Positions 1 through 9,909 are shown, counted from the first letter of the stretch. The stretch: 64,000 nt of DNA from BCD1 sp965230565 (GCA_965230565.1 CBDDLH010000016.1:1674001-1738000), one strand, 5' to 3'. A program made the numbers and translations. The notes: generated from the sequence alone by a model not told the origin.

Positions 1-3000
1 TCAGGTCCTGTTTCCGGCAATCAGACAGCTAATGCAACAGGAGAAGCACTCATTAACAACCTTGAAGCCGGAATGTACACCATAACGGTGACCGATGACC
101 TGGACTGTTCAACCACTTGCACTTTTACCATTAATGACCCCGGTTGTGATCTGAGTCTTGAAACAACGATCATTAATCCTTTGTGCGCAGGAGATACGAC
201 CGGAATTATCGACCTGACGATCACTGGCGGCATGTCTCCTTATGATATCAACTGGAGCGTAGATTCTCTGGATGGACTGGAAGACCTGATCAATTTATTA
301 GCGGGGGATTACGACGTGACCGTTACGGATGGTAATGGCTGTACAGCTACAACTTCCGCCACCGTTTCTGCCCCCGAAGAGCTGATGCTGGCCTGTGGTG
401 AGGATACTCCGGTTTCTATTCATGGAGGCAATGACGGTATAGCAACTGTAACATTTTCCGGAGGAACTTTTCCTTATACTCTTGACTGGGATGGCCCTGT
501 GTCCGGAACTCAAAACGAATCAGGTGCCGGCATGACAGATATCTCTGGCTTATCAGCCGGAAATTATAACCTGACCCTTACAGATGCTAATGGTTGTTTC
601 ACTGATTGTTCCTTTACTATTAATGAGCCGGATTGTGATATGACGCTTGAAACCATGGTCCTCAATCCATTATGTGCAGGAGATACCACCGGAATAATTG
701 ATCTGACGATCATTGGAGGTATGTCACCTTTTGATATCGACTGGAGTGTAGATTCTCTGGATGGACTGGAAGATCTGACAGAACTCCTTGCAGGTGATTA
801 TGAGGTAACCGTTACCGGTGGAAGTGGATGTACAGCATCAGCAACAGCCACTATTACCGATCCGGAACCTTTAATATTTTCCTGCAGCCAGAACGCTCCG
901 GTATCCGCGCCCGGGAATAGCGATGGAATTGCCACCGTTGATTTTTCCGGAGGCACAGCGCCTTATACCATCGAATGGAATGGTCCAGTTTCCGGTAGTC
1001 AAAATGAGGCGATGCCGGGAATGATCGACATCAATGGGTTATCTGCTGGCAATTACAGCGTGGTTTTAACAGATGCAAACGGCTGTACTACAGATTGCCT
1101 GTTCACCATCAACGATGCTGGTTGCATGATGACCATTTCCATCACCGGTTTCGACGAAAGCTGTCCGGGAACTTCCGACGGCCGTATCGAAGTAATTGTG
1201 TTTAACGGAACACCTGATCTTACCATAGACTGGGATGATGACAGCCTGGACGGGATACTTGAACCTATGGGAATTAGCCCGGGAGACTATTCGGTCACCG
1301 TAACTGATGGAGCTGGCTGTACAGCCACTGGCAGCATTACCATTGGCACTACCTTTGAATCGCCTACCCTTTCGCTCAACACAGCTGAGTCCATTTGTGA
1401 AGGAGAATGTATTGATCTGGATTTCACTATGACAGGCCAATCACCTTTCACGGTTAATTACAACTTTATTGATGAAAATTCAACAACCAACATCAGTTTT
1501 ACCTCCATCGCTCCGGACACACTTATCCAAATTTGTCCTGGTGATATCAACTTCACCGGCGATCTGGTAATAATCAAAAATGTGGAAATCACGGATGCCA
1601 ATTGCAGCACTTCTACAACCATTATTGACAGCATTCAGATTAATATCCCCACAACTGCAACGGTGGATGACATCCTTTGTCCGGGAGAAAGTGTTGTTGT
1701 AAATGGAACCGTTTATGATATAAACCTGCCCAACGGGACGGAAACATTGATTGGATCGAATGGCTGTGATTCTGTTGTAACCATCAACCTTACCTTCCTT
1801 GACAATCCTGTATTTGATTTGGAGGTAGAACTCTGTGAAGGAGAAGAATTCATTTTCAACGGAACTACCTATGACGCTAACCTGACATCAGGATCGGAAA
1901 CCCTCGAAAATGCTGCAGCCAATGGCTGTGATTCCATCGTCAATGTAAATCTAATTTTCCTGGAAAACCCGGAATTTGATCTGAATGTAGAACTCTGTGA
2001 CGGGGAAGAATTTATCTTCAACGGAACTACCTACGATACAAATCTACCCTCAGGATCGGAAACCCTCGAAAATGCTGCAGCCAATGGCTGTGATTCCATC
2101 GTCAATGTAAATCTGGTTTTCCTCGAAAGTCCTGAATTTGATCTGAATATAGAACTCTGCGAAGGAGAAGAATTCATCTTTAACGGAACTACCTATGATG
2201 CTAATCTGACATCAGGGTCGGAAACCCTCGAAAATGCTGCAGCCAATGGCTGTGATTCCATCGTGAATGTCAACCTGGTTTTCCTCGAAAACCCGGAATT
2301 TGATCTGAATGTAGAACTCTGCGAAGGAGAAGAATTCATTTTCAACGGAACTACCTATGATGCTTCCCTGACCTCAGGATCGGAAACCCTCGAAAACGCT
2401 GCAGCGAATGGGTGTGACTCCATCGTCAATGTAAATATAACATTCCTCGAAACTCCTGAATTTGACCTGAATGTAGAACTCTGCGAAGGAGAAGAATTTA
2501 TCTTCAACGGAACTACCTATGATGCTAATCTGACCTCAGGATCGGAAACCCTCGAAAATGCGGCAGCCAATGGGTGTGATTCCATCGTCAATATCAATCT
2601 CATTTTCCTTGAAAGTCCTGAATTTGACCTGAATGTAGAGCTTTGTGACGGGGAAGAATTTATCTTCAATGGAACTACTTACGACGCCAATTTGACTCTG
2701 GGAACAGAAACTTTGCCAAATGCGGCGGCCAATGGGTGTGACTCCATTGTTCATGTTAATGTGATATTCCAGGAAAACCCGGAATTTGATTTCAACCCGG
2801 AACTTTGTGAAGGAGAATCTATTATCGTCAATGGAACTACTTATGATGAAAATCTGACCACAGGAACAGAAATTCTTGAAAATGCCTCTGTTAACGGGTG
2901 TGATTCTATCATTAATGTCAATCTGACGTTTCTGGATACACCTGAATTTGATTTAAACGCTGAATTGTGCGAAGGAGAGGTAATTATCTTGAACGGAACT

Positions 3001-4533
3001 ACCTATGATGAGAACATGACCTCAGGATCAGAAACGCTCGAAAATGCGGCTTCCAATGGATGCGATTCCATAATCCATGTCAACCTGACCTTCCTGGAAA
3101 CGCCTGAATTTGACCTTGTAGAAACGTTGTGCGCAGGAGAATCCATAATGGTCAATGGCAACACTTATGATGCTTCCAACCCGGCAGGTACGGAAATTTT
3201 GGAAGGAACAGCAACCAACGGATGTGACAGCATTGTCAATGTCAGCCTTTCTTTCTATTCAGTGCTGAATGCCTCTGTTTCAGGAGATGCTGATATTTGC
3301 TCTGGTGAATCGACGTTTATCACATTCAACTTTAATGCGGCTGAAACCTTTTCTGTCCAATACTCAGGCGAAAATGGAGACCTTGTCATGCTCAATGATA
3401 TTGTGGACGGATATACCCTTGAAGTATCGCCTTCCTCAACCACAACCTACGGAATTGAATTCATCGTTGTTTCTGGTACCAATTGTCCTGTGAATATCGA
3501 AAGTGCAGCTACTGTGAATGTAAGTGAGTTGGCGGCCCAGGTAGACATTGATCAGGAAATCCTTTGTGGAAATTCTGCCGAGGGAGCTTTAACAGCCACC
3601 GCCGGCTCGGGTATTTCGCCGTATTTCTATTCCTGGAGCAACGGGGGAAACAGCACATCCATCAGCAACCTTTCTGCAGGCACCTATACCGTTCAGGTAC
3701 TTGATGCCGCAGGGTGTATGGTTGAAGCTTCAGCAACTTTAACAGCTCCTGAAGCCATTGATGCCATATTGTTATCGGAGGCTCCAAACTGTTTCGACAC
3801 CCAAAGTGGCAATCTTACAATACAATCCATTTCCGGAGGGGCAGGCGGGTTCGAATATTCACTGGATGGAGAATTTTTCCAACCGCTTACGGACATTCCA
3901 TTTGAACTAAACGGACTACTTCCCGGAGATTATTCTCTTTTCATCCAGGATGCCAACGATTGTCAAATAGAAGATCAGGTCACCGTACCTGAAGCAGAAA
4001 CCCTGACAATCGATCTTGGACCAGATATGTTCATTGATTTAGGCAGTTCGGTTAACCTTGTGGGTATTCCGAATTTCGTTGTTGATTCTTTAGTTTGGTT
4101 CCCAACAGACTCTTTATCAACACCTGTTGAACTTTCTACCCTGGCAAATCCAACAACGAGCACTACTTACACCATTCTTGCTTTTGATGAAGATGGATGC
4201 CCCGCAACTGATGAAGTGAGGATCATTGTCAACAGAGATGTACCCGTGTATATTCCAACTGCGTTTAGCCCAAATGGCGACGGAGTCAACGATATGTTCA
4301 CCATTTTTGGTGGCCAGGGAGTAGCCATCGTAAATACATTGAAGATTTTTGATCGCTGGGGCAATGCTGTTTTTGAAAGTGGGCCATTCCCACCCAATGA
4401 TCCTAACTATGGCTGGAACGGAAAATACCAGGGCCAGCCGATGAACCCTGCGGTGTTTGTATTTTATACCGAAGTAATTTACCTGGATGGTAGGACAGAG
4501 GTGATCAAGGGAGATGTGATGTTGTTAAGATAG
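1..4533 (+). CDS. Giant SprB-repeat surface protein with T9SS type B (gliding CTERM) sorting domain, 5' partial
   Basis: The frame is open from base 1, so the start lies upstream; at least 1,510 residues are visible. Order: SprB-like repeats (PLCAGDTTGIIDLTI, AGNYNLTLTDANGC motifs) in about 489-bp higher-order units up to base ~1350; ten tandem copies of a 54-residue unit (about 1666-3261) with core LCEGEEFIFNGTTYD and GCDSIVNVN; two more Ig/SprB-like segments; and a terminal domain starting YIPTAFSPNGDGVND and ending VIKGDVMLLR. That terminal domain is the gliding-motility type B signal that sends proteins through the type IX system to the surface. Each 54-residue unit has two cysteines, consistent with one disulfide per unit (inference). 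Known members of this class are adhesins or surface filaments; the ligand is unknown. Very confident on class, not on function. Confidence 0.93.
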   Translation, partial: SGPVSGNQTANATGEALINNLEAGMYTITVTDDLDCSTTCTFTINDPGCDLSLETTIINPLCAGDTTGIIDLTITGGMSPYDINWSVDSLDGLEDLINLLAGDYDVTVTDGNGCTATTSATVSAPEELMLACGEDTPVSIHGGNDGIATVTFSGGTFPYTLDWDGPVSGTQNESGAGMTDISGLSAGNYNLTLTDANGCFTDCSFTINEPDCDMTLETMVLNPLCAGDTTGIIDLTIIGGMSPFDIDWSVDSLDGLEDLTELLAGDYEVTVTGGSGCTASATATITDPEPLIFSCSQNAPVSAPGNSDGIATVDFSGGTAPYTIEWNGPVSGSQNEAMPGMIDINGLSAGNYSVVLTDANGCTTDCLFTINDAGCMMTISITGFDESCPGTSDGRIEVIVFNGTPDLTIDWDDDSLDGILEPMGISPGDYSVTVTDGAGCTATGSITIGTTFESPTLSLNTAESICEGECIDLDFTMTGQSPFTVNYNFIDENSTTNISFTSIAPDTLIQICPGDINFTGDLVIIKNVEITDANCSTSTTIIDSIQINIPTTATVDDILCPGESVVVNGTVYDINLPNGTETLIGSNGCDSVVTINLTFLDNPVFDLEVELCEGEEFIFNGTTYDANLTSGSETLENAAANGCDSIVNVNLIFLENPEFDLNVELCDGEEFIFNGTTYDTNLPSGSETLENAAANGCDSIVNVNLVFLESPEFDLNIELCEGEEFIFNGTTYDANLTSGSETLENAAANGCDSIVNVNLVFLENPEFDLNVELCEGEEFIFNGTTYDASLTSGSETLENAAANGCDSIVNVNITFLETPEFDLNVELCEGEEFIFNGTTYDANLTSGSETLENAAANGCDSIVNINLIFLESPEFDLNVELCDGEEFIFNGTTYDANLTLGTETLPNAAANGCDSIVHVNVIFQENPEFDFNPELCEGESIIVNGTTYDENLTTGTEILENASVNGCDSIINVNLTFLDTPEFDLNAELCEGEVIILNGTTYDENMTSGSETLENAASNGCDSIIHVNLTFLETPEFDLVETLCAGESIMVNGNTYDASNPAGTEILEGTATNGCDSIVNVSLSFYSVLNASVSGDADICSGESTFITFNFNAAETFSVQYSGENGDLVMLNDIVDGYTLEVSPSSTTTYGIEFIVVSGTNCPVNIESAATVNVSELAAQVDIDQEILCGNSAEGALTATAGSGISPYFYSWSNGGNSTSISNLSAGTYTVQVLDAAGCMVEASATLTAPEAIDAILLSEAPNCFDTQSGNLTIQSISGGAGGFEYSLDGEFFQPLTDIPFELNGLLPGDYSLFIQDANDCQIEDQVTVPEAETLTIDLGPDMFIDLGSSVNLVGIPNFVVDSLVWFPTDSLSTPVELSTLANPTTSTTYTILAFDEDGCPATDEVRIIVNRDVPVYIPTAFSPNGDGVNDMFTIFGGQGVAIVNTLKIFDRWGNAVFESGPFPPNDPNYGWNGKYQGQPMNPAVFVFYTEVIYLDGRTEVIKGDVMLLR
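1666..3261 (+). repeat. Ten tandem 162-bp (54-aa) in-frame repeats
   Basis: Copies start at about 1666 (divergent first copy) and then exactly every 162 bp at 1828, 1990, 2152, 2314, 2476, 2638, 2800, 2962 and 3124. Copies 2-6 are nearly identical at DNA level, copies 7-10 are more diverged. A gradient with a near-identical centre indicates recent copy-number change or gene conversion within the coding frame. Confidence 0.95.
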
Positions 4534-4933
4534 AAGGGGAGTTAGGAAAAAGAAGAATCAATTTACAATTACCTGAAGGCGATGCCTTAGCCAGGCCCAG
4601 CGAGAAGAAAAGGCGTTGCCTTGTCGAAGGAATTCGTTCTCCCTCCGACAAGGTGTCGCCTTCCATAGCACCAAGCCACCCAAAGGCAAAACCTTGAAAT
4701 ACTTTTTTCATACCAGAAAAAACACAGCCCATAATGGACGCGATAACAGTCATGCTCCCATAGCTCGCACGAACGTATCGCTTGGCCATTATGGGACATG
4801 AAAAAAAACGGCCGTCTCCGATGAAGAGACAGCCGCTTGAGCTTTCTTTCTGTGTCGGTGTATTCCCTGACGAACGAGCTAAAAGCTCTGGAAGCATATT
4901 TCAGTCAAAGCTGTAAGCCTTGACGATTGACAA
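4534..4933. other. Intergenic region with two long imperfect palindromes and a terminator
   Basis: No credible gene. Bases 4613-4660 form an imperfect palindrome (arms around CCTTGTCG and CGACAAGG). Bases 4728-4795 form a second one: CCCATAATGG pairs with CCATTATGGG, with an inner GCGATA/TATCGC pair. A terminator hairpin follows at 4809-4835. The open frames here are by-products of the palindromes. The arrangement looks like a structured intergenic or dispersed repeat element. Confidence 0.55.
4801..4835 (-). terminator. Rho-independent terminator after the 4934-5383 gene
   Basis: On the minus strand a stem CGGCTGTCTC / GAGACGGCCG with one mismatch (4809-4835) is followed by eight T. It sits downstream of the candidate immunity gene and would end the Rhs-tip transcript. 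Confidence 0.8.
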
Positions 4934-5383
4934 TTAAGGACGATATTTTTTACACCTAAATCTAGGCGGTTTTGTGAATCTATACTCTGTTATTAGGGCA
5001 CCATTCCCAGGATCTAAGGTGTATAACCATTTTACCCTTTTATCTCCCAAATATTCAGGAGTGTCAATTGGAGGATAATCAACTCTTAAGACCCACTGCT
5101 CTCCGGTTCCTCTTAAATTGGTATTAACATCGTTAAAAATAAATTGTGCCTTATTAATATTAAATATTAATTTTCCTTTTTCGGACTGTTCCAAATAAGG
5201 TATTAAAAGGCGGTTTCCATTAAAAGCTACAGTAACTTCTTTGGTAGATGTTTTTAACGAAATATTTGCCTTTTTACATGAGCACCTTTTGTCATCCTTC
5301 CATATAACAACTTCCACTGGAATTTCTTGAGCATAAGAAGAAAGACTCAAAACCAAACTTAAAATTATTATAATCAATTTCAT
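4934..5383 (-). CDS. Small secreted protein, candidate immunity protein for the Rhs/JAB toxin
   Basis: 149 residues with a clear signal peptide (about residues 1-18, cut after SSYA). I recognise no domain in the mature part, which has a CSCKK motif near residue 34 and a cysteine near the C-terminus (RFRCKKYRP). It follows the Rhs tip on the same strand. If the frame-shifted toxin reading is restored, the toxin stop codon ends at 5389 and this ATG begins at 5383, a gap of 5 bp. Such tight coupling is typical of toxin-immunity pairs. An immunity role is therefore inferred from position only; an exported immunity protein would fit a toxin acting in the periplasm or envelope. Otherwise a hypothetical secreted protein. 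Confidence 0.6.
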   Translation of the reverse strand: MKLIIIILSLVLSLSSYAQEIPVEVVIWKDDKRCSCKKANISLKTSTKEVTVAFNGNRLLIPYLEQSEKGKLIFNINKAQFIFNDVNTNLRGTGEQWVLRVDYPPIDTPEYLGDKRVKWLYTLDPGNGALITEYRFTKPPRFRCKKYRP

Positions 5384-5388
5384 TATTA

Positions 5389-6235
5389 TTATTTATTGCC
5401 AATTTCTCTAAATTTTTTCAAAGGGAAAGTTGCGACGTTTCCTGAAGCATTATGTATTGTCACAGTTCCGTTTCCTGCTCCTAATAATATAAGAGTTCCC
5501 CGGATATCCGCCCGCAACACCATAATCTTGCGGATTAGTTGGGTTCTGACTAAAACTTTTTGTTTGCCCTCCTACAGTGTTAGAGGCAGGTTTTCGAGCT
5601 CCACTTGGATGAACATGAAAAGAGCCTTCTCGTAAAATTATCGGAGCATTAGGATCTGCTGTGTTTTCTACATCAACAGTTGCCATTGCTCCTGTGCCTG
5701 GTTCTGTTTTTGGTCCAGGCTTTGCATGAAGCACCTGGTATTCTCCATTTACATCTTTACCAAAGACTCCACCTTCTTCGTGAAATCCTCCTTCGTTATC
5801 ATCTCCTTTAAAAATACCTGTAATGTTATCGTTTCGAGCGTTCGACCTGTCAACAGCTTTACCCATTTCCGACCTAATATAAGCATTAGGAAGTATGACT
5901 CCGGAATTCACATCTCCTAAAGCAGTTGTTCCTCCATTTTTATCAGTTTTTGAAATAGCTTTAGCTTCTTTCCTATCTGTCACAACGACAATTTGACCAT
6001 CATCAACTCCATCAGTACCTAATCGTTTACCATTTTGATTATAATAGTCTGTTTCCACACTCATCCCATCCGGATCAATAAAACTAATCGGATAAGGAGA
6101 AAGGGCAACGTTATGGTCTAATTCTGCTAAAGCATCCACCGCATTCCATCTCCCAATCGCCGGATCATACCACCTCGCCCCATAATCATACCAGCCAATA
6201 TCCTCATCCAACTCCTTACCATTATACAGGTAATC
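5389..6235 (-). pseudogene. Truncated and frameshifted Rhs-repeat core with JAB/JAMM-like toxin domain
   Basis: The readable frame runs from about 6235 to a stop at 5450. It opens in mid-domain with YLYNGKELDEDIGWYDYGA, the conserved Rhs core end, and continues through RWYDPAIGRW and FIDPDGM. The usual 1000+ residue Rhs N-terminus is missing: an in-frame stop lies at 6236-6238 and an unrelated gene begins 14 bp further. The tip has E146, H199-x-H201-P-S-G and D229 (numbered from the TTG at 6211), matching the JAMM metalloprotease pattern of the JAB-like toxin family. Near 5485-5495 the frame shifts: the alternative frame continues LGAGNGTVTIHNASGNVATF to a stop at 5389-5391, as a JAB tip normally ends. 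So this is an orphan Rhs tip with 5' loss and a one-base indel. Translation from TTG 6211 is uncertain. Confidence 0.8.
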
Positions 6236-6251
6236 TCATTACGCTAAATTT

Positions 6252-8888
6252 TTATAACCCGACAGACAATGAACCACCCGAGTCATCTGCCCCAATGGCA
6301 CCGCCAATTTCAGAAGAGATGCCTATGAGAATTCCCCAATCCTTATACTTCCCGTCCTGGAAAGAAGCTACAGCTTCTACCCTGAAAAACCTGAAGATCT
6401 TATCCAGGGAATATCCCAATTCAAAATAGTCCTCTGAAGTAGGAGTGTTCAAATAATTCACAAACAGGTTTTCACGCATTCCTAACATCCATACTGCCGG
6501 TATTTGGGTAACCAAAAACTTGCGAAATCCATAATGAACATGTGCAGCAAGATATTTGTCGTCCGTACTGTGCCTGTAATAGTCAAGCAACCTGAAACTT
6601 TCAACAGGATCTGCGGTCGTGTACCTCAACTGGTTGCCGGTAAAGTGCTTGAAATCCATGAAAGCCATTGTTCTGTTCTCAATAAACATACCTGCATTGA
6701 CTTTCACATGAACATTGGATCGCGCCCCCATCCGGAACTGGTGTTTAAAAGTAAAATCAACCAGACTGTATTGTGCGGTAGAATTCAGAAAAGCAATTGG
6801 CCAGGCAGTTTTATACTCAAAGGCAAAACTTGGTGTTGCCCGGCTAAGGATCTGTTTTTTGCCATTTCGAATAGCATATTTTTGCCAGGGCTTTACCTCA
6901 AATCCCAGGATAGCCAAAAAGGCAGTTTCTGCTCCTGGCAAGGGAGGGGTCACTGCATCATTAACCGGAATATTGGAAGCATAATTCCGTTTATCGTACT
7001 TCACCCAGGTTTGATGCGTATTGTTTTGTAAGGTATATCTTTCGGCCCATTCAAAACCACCACGCAATTTCCACTTTCCGATAGTTTTTTCACCCTGCAA
7101 TTTGACAAAATCTTTCTCATACAAACGTATAAAATTCCGCTCATAGAACAGGTTTTCCACCATGCTCAGAAATTCATTGATCGGACGATCTTCATTGTAC
7201 TGGAAAATGTAGCGGCCACCAGATAATTCAAACTTATGGTTATTGAGTACGTTCCCCGCGGAAATGGTTTTTAGCCCCAGAATGCCGGTAAGTTTTTTTC
7301 TGGCAAAGGCATATCTTGGCGTAAGCCTGGCCTCAAACCTACTGTGTTCCTGCCTGCTGGTAAAGGTAAAATCTTCATGCAAGCTAAACCCTTCAACCGG
7401 ATTAAACTGAATTCCCAACAAAGGTGAACTATACCCAAAGGAAGACTTCTCTCCCGTTTTGAACTTATACCCCGTGAATATATCTCCAAAGGAAAACCCA
7501 CTGCTTGGTTTACCTTCTTCTTTTTCCTTTTCCACTGTAGCCAGGCTATCCACCCTTGCATACCCTTTGACCTCGTATTTTGTCAACGGAATAGGCCTCA
7601 CCGCCGCCCAATAGGTGGAATCTTTTTCATAAGCCGTTGAATCAATGGTCATATCTCTTTCAGAAACGACCTCTGGTTCCTCCTGGGCTTTTTGTTCTTC
7701 TTTTTCATACTCACGCATTAATTTGCGAAGGTCCTTTCTGGTGAGCTCCTCACCGGTTTGAAGTTTCTCATAAACTGACCCGGTCTTTTTATCGGCTTTT
7801 TCTTCGAGTTGGGAGGCAAGCTCTGCATTGATTTTTTCATCGATTACCCGAAGATCAACATCCAGATCAGGATTTAACTGAATCTTGTAATCATTGGCAG
7901 TAGCCAGGTATTGATAGGCCAGCCTGAAACCCAATATTTTACCCGAGATGTTAAATTTGAAACTCACCGGCATCCACACATTTTCCTGAATAGGTGCATA
8001 AATCTGCTCAATATTAGTTTCAAATCCAAGGTAAAAGGCAGTCAGATCAAGGCTATGTATACTCCAGTAATCTTCCAAAATATAGATATATCCTTCATAC
8101 ACATTTTCCCCTCTTGAGCGGGGAGTTACCTTGATTTTATTGACATTGTACCCCCGGTCTTCAAAGTACCCTTCCAGTTTGAATTTATAATAGGCAAAAG
8201 CTTTGCTGGATAAAGGAGAGATGGTTTCGTCGTCCTCATCATAAAAACTCCCCTGGAAATAACCATTAGGACTGGTGTTGTTATCTTCCCCTTGTTTGCG
8301 GATGGAAATTACGGTCTCTTTGTATTTATTAGGCCTATTATACTCAATTTTACTCACCGATTCGGTAACAAAAGCTGTGGTGGAATCCAGCCCTTCCTTT
8401 TCAATTTGTGCCCTCAACAAAGCCGGTGCATTGATCAACCGACCGGACCCCTTGATGTAAACCATGGTTTCATAAGCATCCAGTTGGTTACGGTGATAAT
8501 CTGCTTTGGCGATAGCTTTTCGCATGACGGTATAAGCAGGATCTTCCTCGCCGGCAACTACTTCAACTTCTTGCAATTGGTAGGCCTGTTTTGTCAATAC
8601 CACATCTACCGTTTGAGCACCTGCTTTTGCTTCCACCTGTTTGACAAAAGTATTATACCCCAAATACTGAAACACAAGGGTATAACTGCCCGGAGACAAG
8701 CGAATTTCATAATCCCCTTCTACATTTGCAATAGCCCCTTTACCGGTTTCTTTAACAAAAATGGATGCAAACTCCAGAGGTGCTGCGGATTCATTTTGAA
8801 TATTTCCCCGAATCGTACTTTGAGCAAACAGGGATGTCATATTTAAAAACAAAAAAACAATTATCGAAAATTGGAAAACTCTTTTCAT
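6252..8888 (-). CDS. DUF5686 outer-membrane protein with carboxypeptidase-regulatory-like domain
   Basis: 878 residues. Signal peptide about 1-22 (SLFA/QST). Residues ~23-110 form a CarboxypepD_reg-like beta-sandwich (IRGNIQNESAAPLEFASIFV) as in the N-terminus of TonB-linked Bacteroidota outer-membrane proteins. Then the DUF5686 body: a lysine/glutamate-rich helical stretch around 350-430 and a long C-terminal beta-rich part with alternating aromatic strands, probably an outer-membrane barrel. Members are common in Bacteroidota, often several per genome; no molecular function is established. It stands alone between the Rhs remnant and the sulfotransferase, with 56 bp to the latter on the same strand. 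Confidence 0.88.
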   Translation of the reverse strand: MKRVFQFSIIVFLFLNMTSLFAQSTIRGNIQNESAAPLEFASIFVKETGKGAIANVEGDYEIRLSPGSYTLVFQYLGYNTFVKQVEAKAGAQTVDVVLTKQAYQLQEVEVVAGEEDPAYTVMRKAIAKADYHRNQLDAYETMVYIKGSGRLINAPALLRAQIEKEGLDSTTAFVTESVSKIEYNRPNKYKETVISIRKQGEDNNTSPNGYFQGSFYDEDDETISPLSSKAFAYYKFKLEGYFEDRGYNVNKIKVTPRSRGENVYEGYIYILEDYWSIHSLDLTAFYLGFETNIEQIYAPIQENVWMPVSFKFNISGKILGFRLAYQYLATANDYKIQLNPDLDVDLRVIDEKINAELASQLEEKADKKTGSVYEKLQTGEELTRKDLRKLMREYEKEEQKAQEEPEVVSERDMTIDSTAYEKDSTYWAAVRPIPLTKYEVKGYARVDSLATVEKEKEEGKPSSGFSFGDIFTGYKFKTGEKSSFGYSSPLLGIQFNPVEGFSLHEDFTFTSRQEHSRFEARLTPRYAFARKKLTGILGLKTISAGNVLNNHKFELSGGRYIFQYNEDRPINEFLSMVENLFYERNFIRLYEKDFVKLQGEKTIGKWKLRGGFEWAERYTLQNNTHQTWVKYDKRNYASNIPVNDAVTPPLPGAETAFLAILGFEVKPWQKYAIRNGKKQILSRATPSFAFEYKTAWPIAFLNSTAQYSLVDFTFKHQFRMGARSNVHVKVNAGMFIENRTMAFMDFKHFTGNQLRYTTADPVESFRLLDYYRHSTDDKYLAAHVHYGFRKFLVTQIPAVWMLGMRENLFVNYLNTPTSEDYFELGYSLDKIFRFFRVEAVASFQDGKYKDWGILIGISSEIGGAIGADDSGGSLSVGL

Positions 8889-8944
8889 GAAGTGAACAGG
8901 GTTTGATGTTATGAATATATGGATGAATAAAAACTAACTTTTTC

Positions 8945-9772
8945 TCAGTACAATTGAAGACCAAGATAATCATTCAATTGTTGGTTATAGGGTGCAAAAA
9001 AAGTTTGTAGTTCCTCCCGGATATCTTCCCGCATCTGTTTTGGAGGAGCTACATTGAACCGCTGATTCAACATTTCACTAAGATCAAAATCAGCGATTTG
9101 TAAAAAATCGAATAACTGCTTCATGATCCCCGCTGCTTTTTCCGGCTGCTGCAAATCTTCGGACCTTATGATAAAAAGACGATCCTTCCCAAAAATGTTT
9201 AACCACTTCGGCAACTTTTTCATGTATATCGACGGGCCGAGGAATAAACTGTCTTCCCCTCGTTGAACTTTCTTCATCTCTTCCCGGATATCGGTTACAA
9301 AATCTTTTTGAGCCATAGATTTCCGTCCCTCTTTTCTAAATCTTTCATGCATCCGATAGTGAGAAAAGGCCCTTTCTGCTGGTTCCCGCAGCATCAGGAT
9401 TATTTTAATGTCCGGCAATAAACGGTCGACGATCTTGGGATTGGCGTAATAAAACGTATTGACACTCGCCTCTCCGGTAATATATTCGACTCCCTCCTGT
9501 CTTTCTACGGTTATCGTTTCATTAAATAACTGACCTTTTTCATCCAATTCCGGCCAGACAAATTCAACATTTCCTGATTCATCAATGGCTGGAAATAATT
9601 TTTTATAATTCCTGAAGCCCAAGGCTATTTTATACCACGGTTTTGAAAACAGATCCGGCTCTTTAACCTTACAAGGCAATACCTGTGGATGGGCGACAAG
9701 ATATCTATACAAGGAAGAAGTGCCGCACTTCCTTTCCCCGATGATAAAAAATGATGGTCGCAGGTGTTTCAT
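8945..9772 (-). CDS. PAPS-dependent sulfotransferase family protein
   Basis: 275 residues, usual length for the family. The PAPS 5'-phosphosulfate loop is visible at residues 11-20 (IGERKCGTSS, then LYRYL) and the 3'-phosphate-binding segment at 128-141 (LREPAERAFSHYRM). The KEPDLFS and YITGEAS segments also fit the N-sulfotransferase-like branch. No signal peptide, so it is cytosolic and probably sulfates a carbohydrate or other small acceptor; the acceptor cannot be read from sequence. Same strand as and 56 bp upstream of the DUF5686 gene, so the two may share a transcript. Confidence 0.9.
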   Translation of the reverse strand: MKHLRPSFFIIGERKCGTSSLYRYLVAHPQVLPCKVKEPDLFSKPWYKIALGFRNYKKLFPAIDESGNVEFVWPELDEKGQLFNETITVERQEGVEYITGEASVNTFYYANPKIVDRLLPDIKIILMLREPAERAFSHYRMHERFRKEGRKSMAQKDFVTDIREEMKKVQRGEDSLFLGPSIYMKKLPKWLNIFGKDRLFIIRSEDLQQPEKAAGIMKQLFDFLQIADFDLSEMLNQRFNVAPPKQMREDIREELQTFFAPYNQQLNDYLGLQLY

Positions 9773-9909
9773 TCCAAAAAATTTTAAACCCTAATAAAAC
9801 CGGGTTGTTATTTTCAAAAACCAATATCTAATAATCCAAATAGTTTATGGCCATTTCATATATTTGGAGCGGATATTATTCTATAAAAAAACCATTAACA
9901 TCTATCGAC

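Noticed and set aside
4505..4897. 130-codon open frame on the minus strand after the giant T9SS gene
   Set aside because: It runs through two palindromes and a terminator hairpin, has no recognisable domain and overlaps the end of a real gene.
5450..5500. Programmed ribosomal frameshift in the Rhs tip
   Set aside because: No slippery heptamer or downstream stimulatory structure is seen, and the gene is already truncated at its 5' end.
8292..8846. 184-codon plus-strand frame opposite the DUF5686 gene
   Set aside because: Antisense shadow; the minus-strand protein shows clear domains over the same bases.
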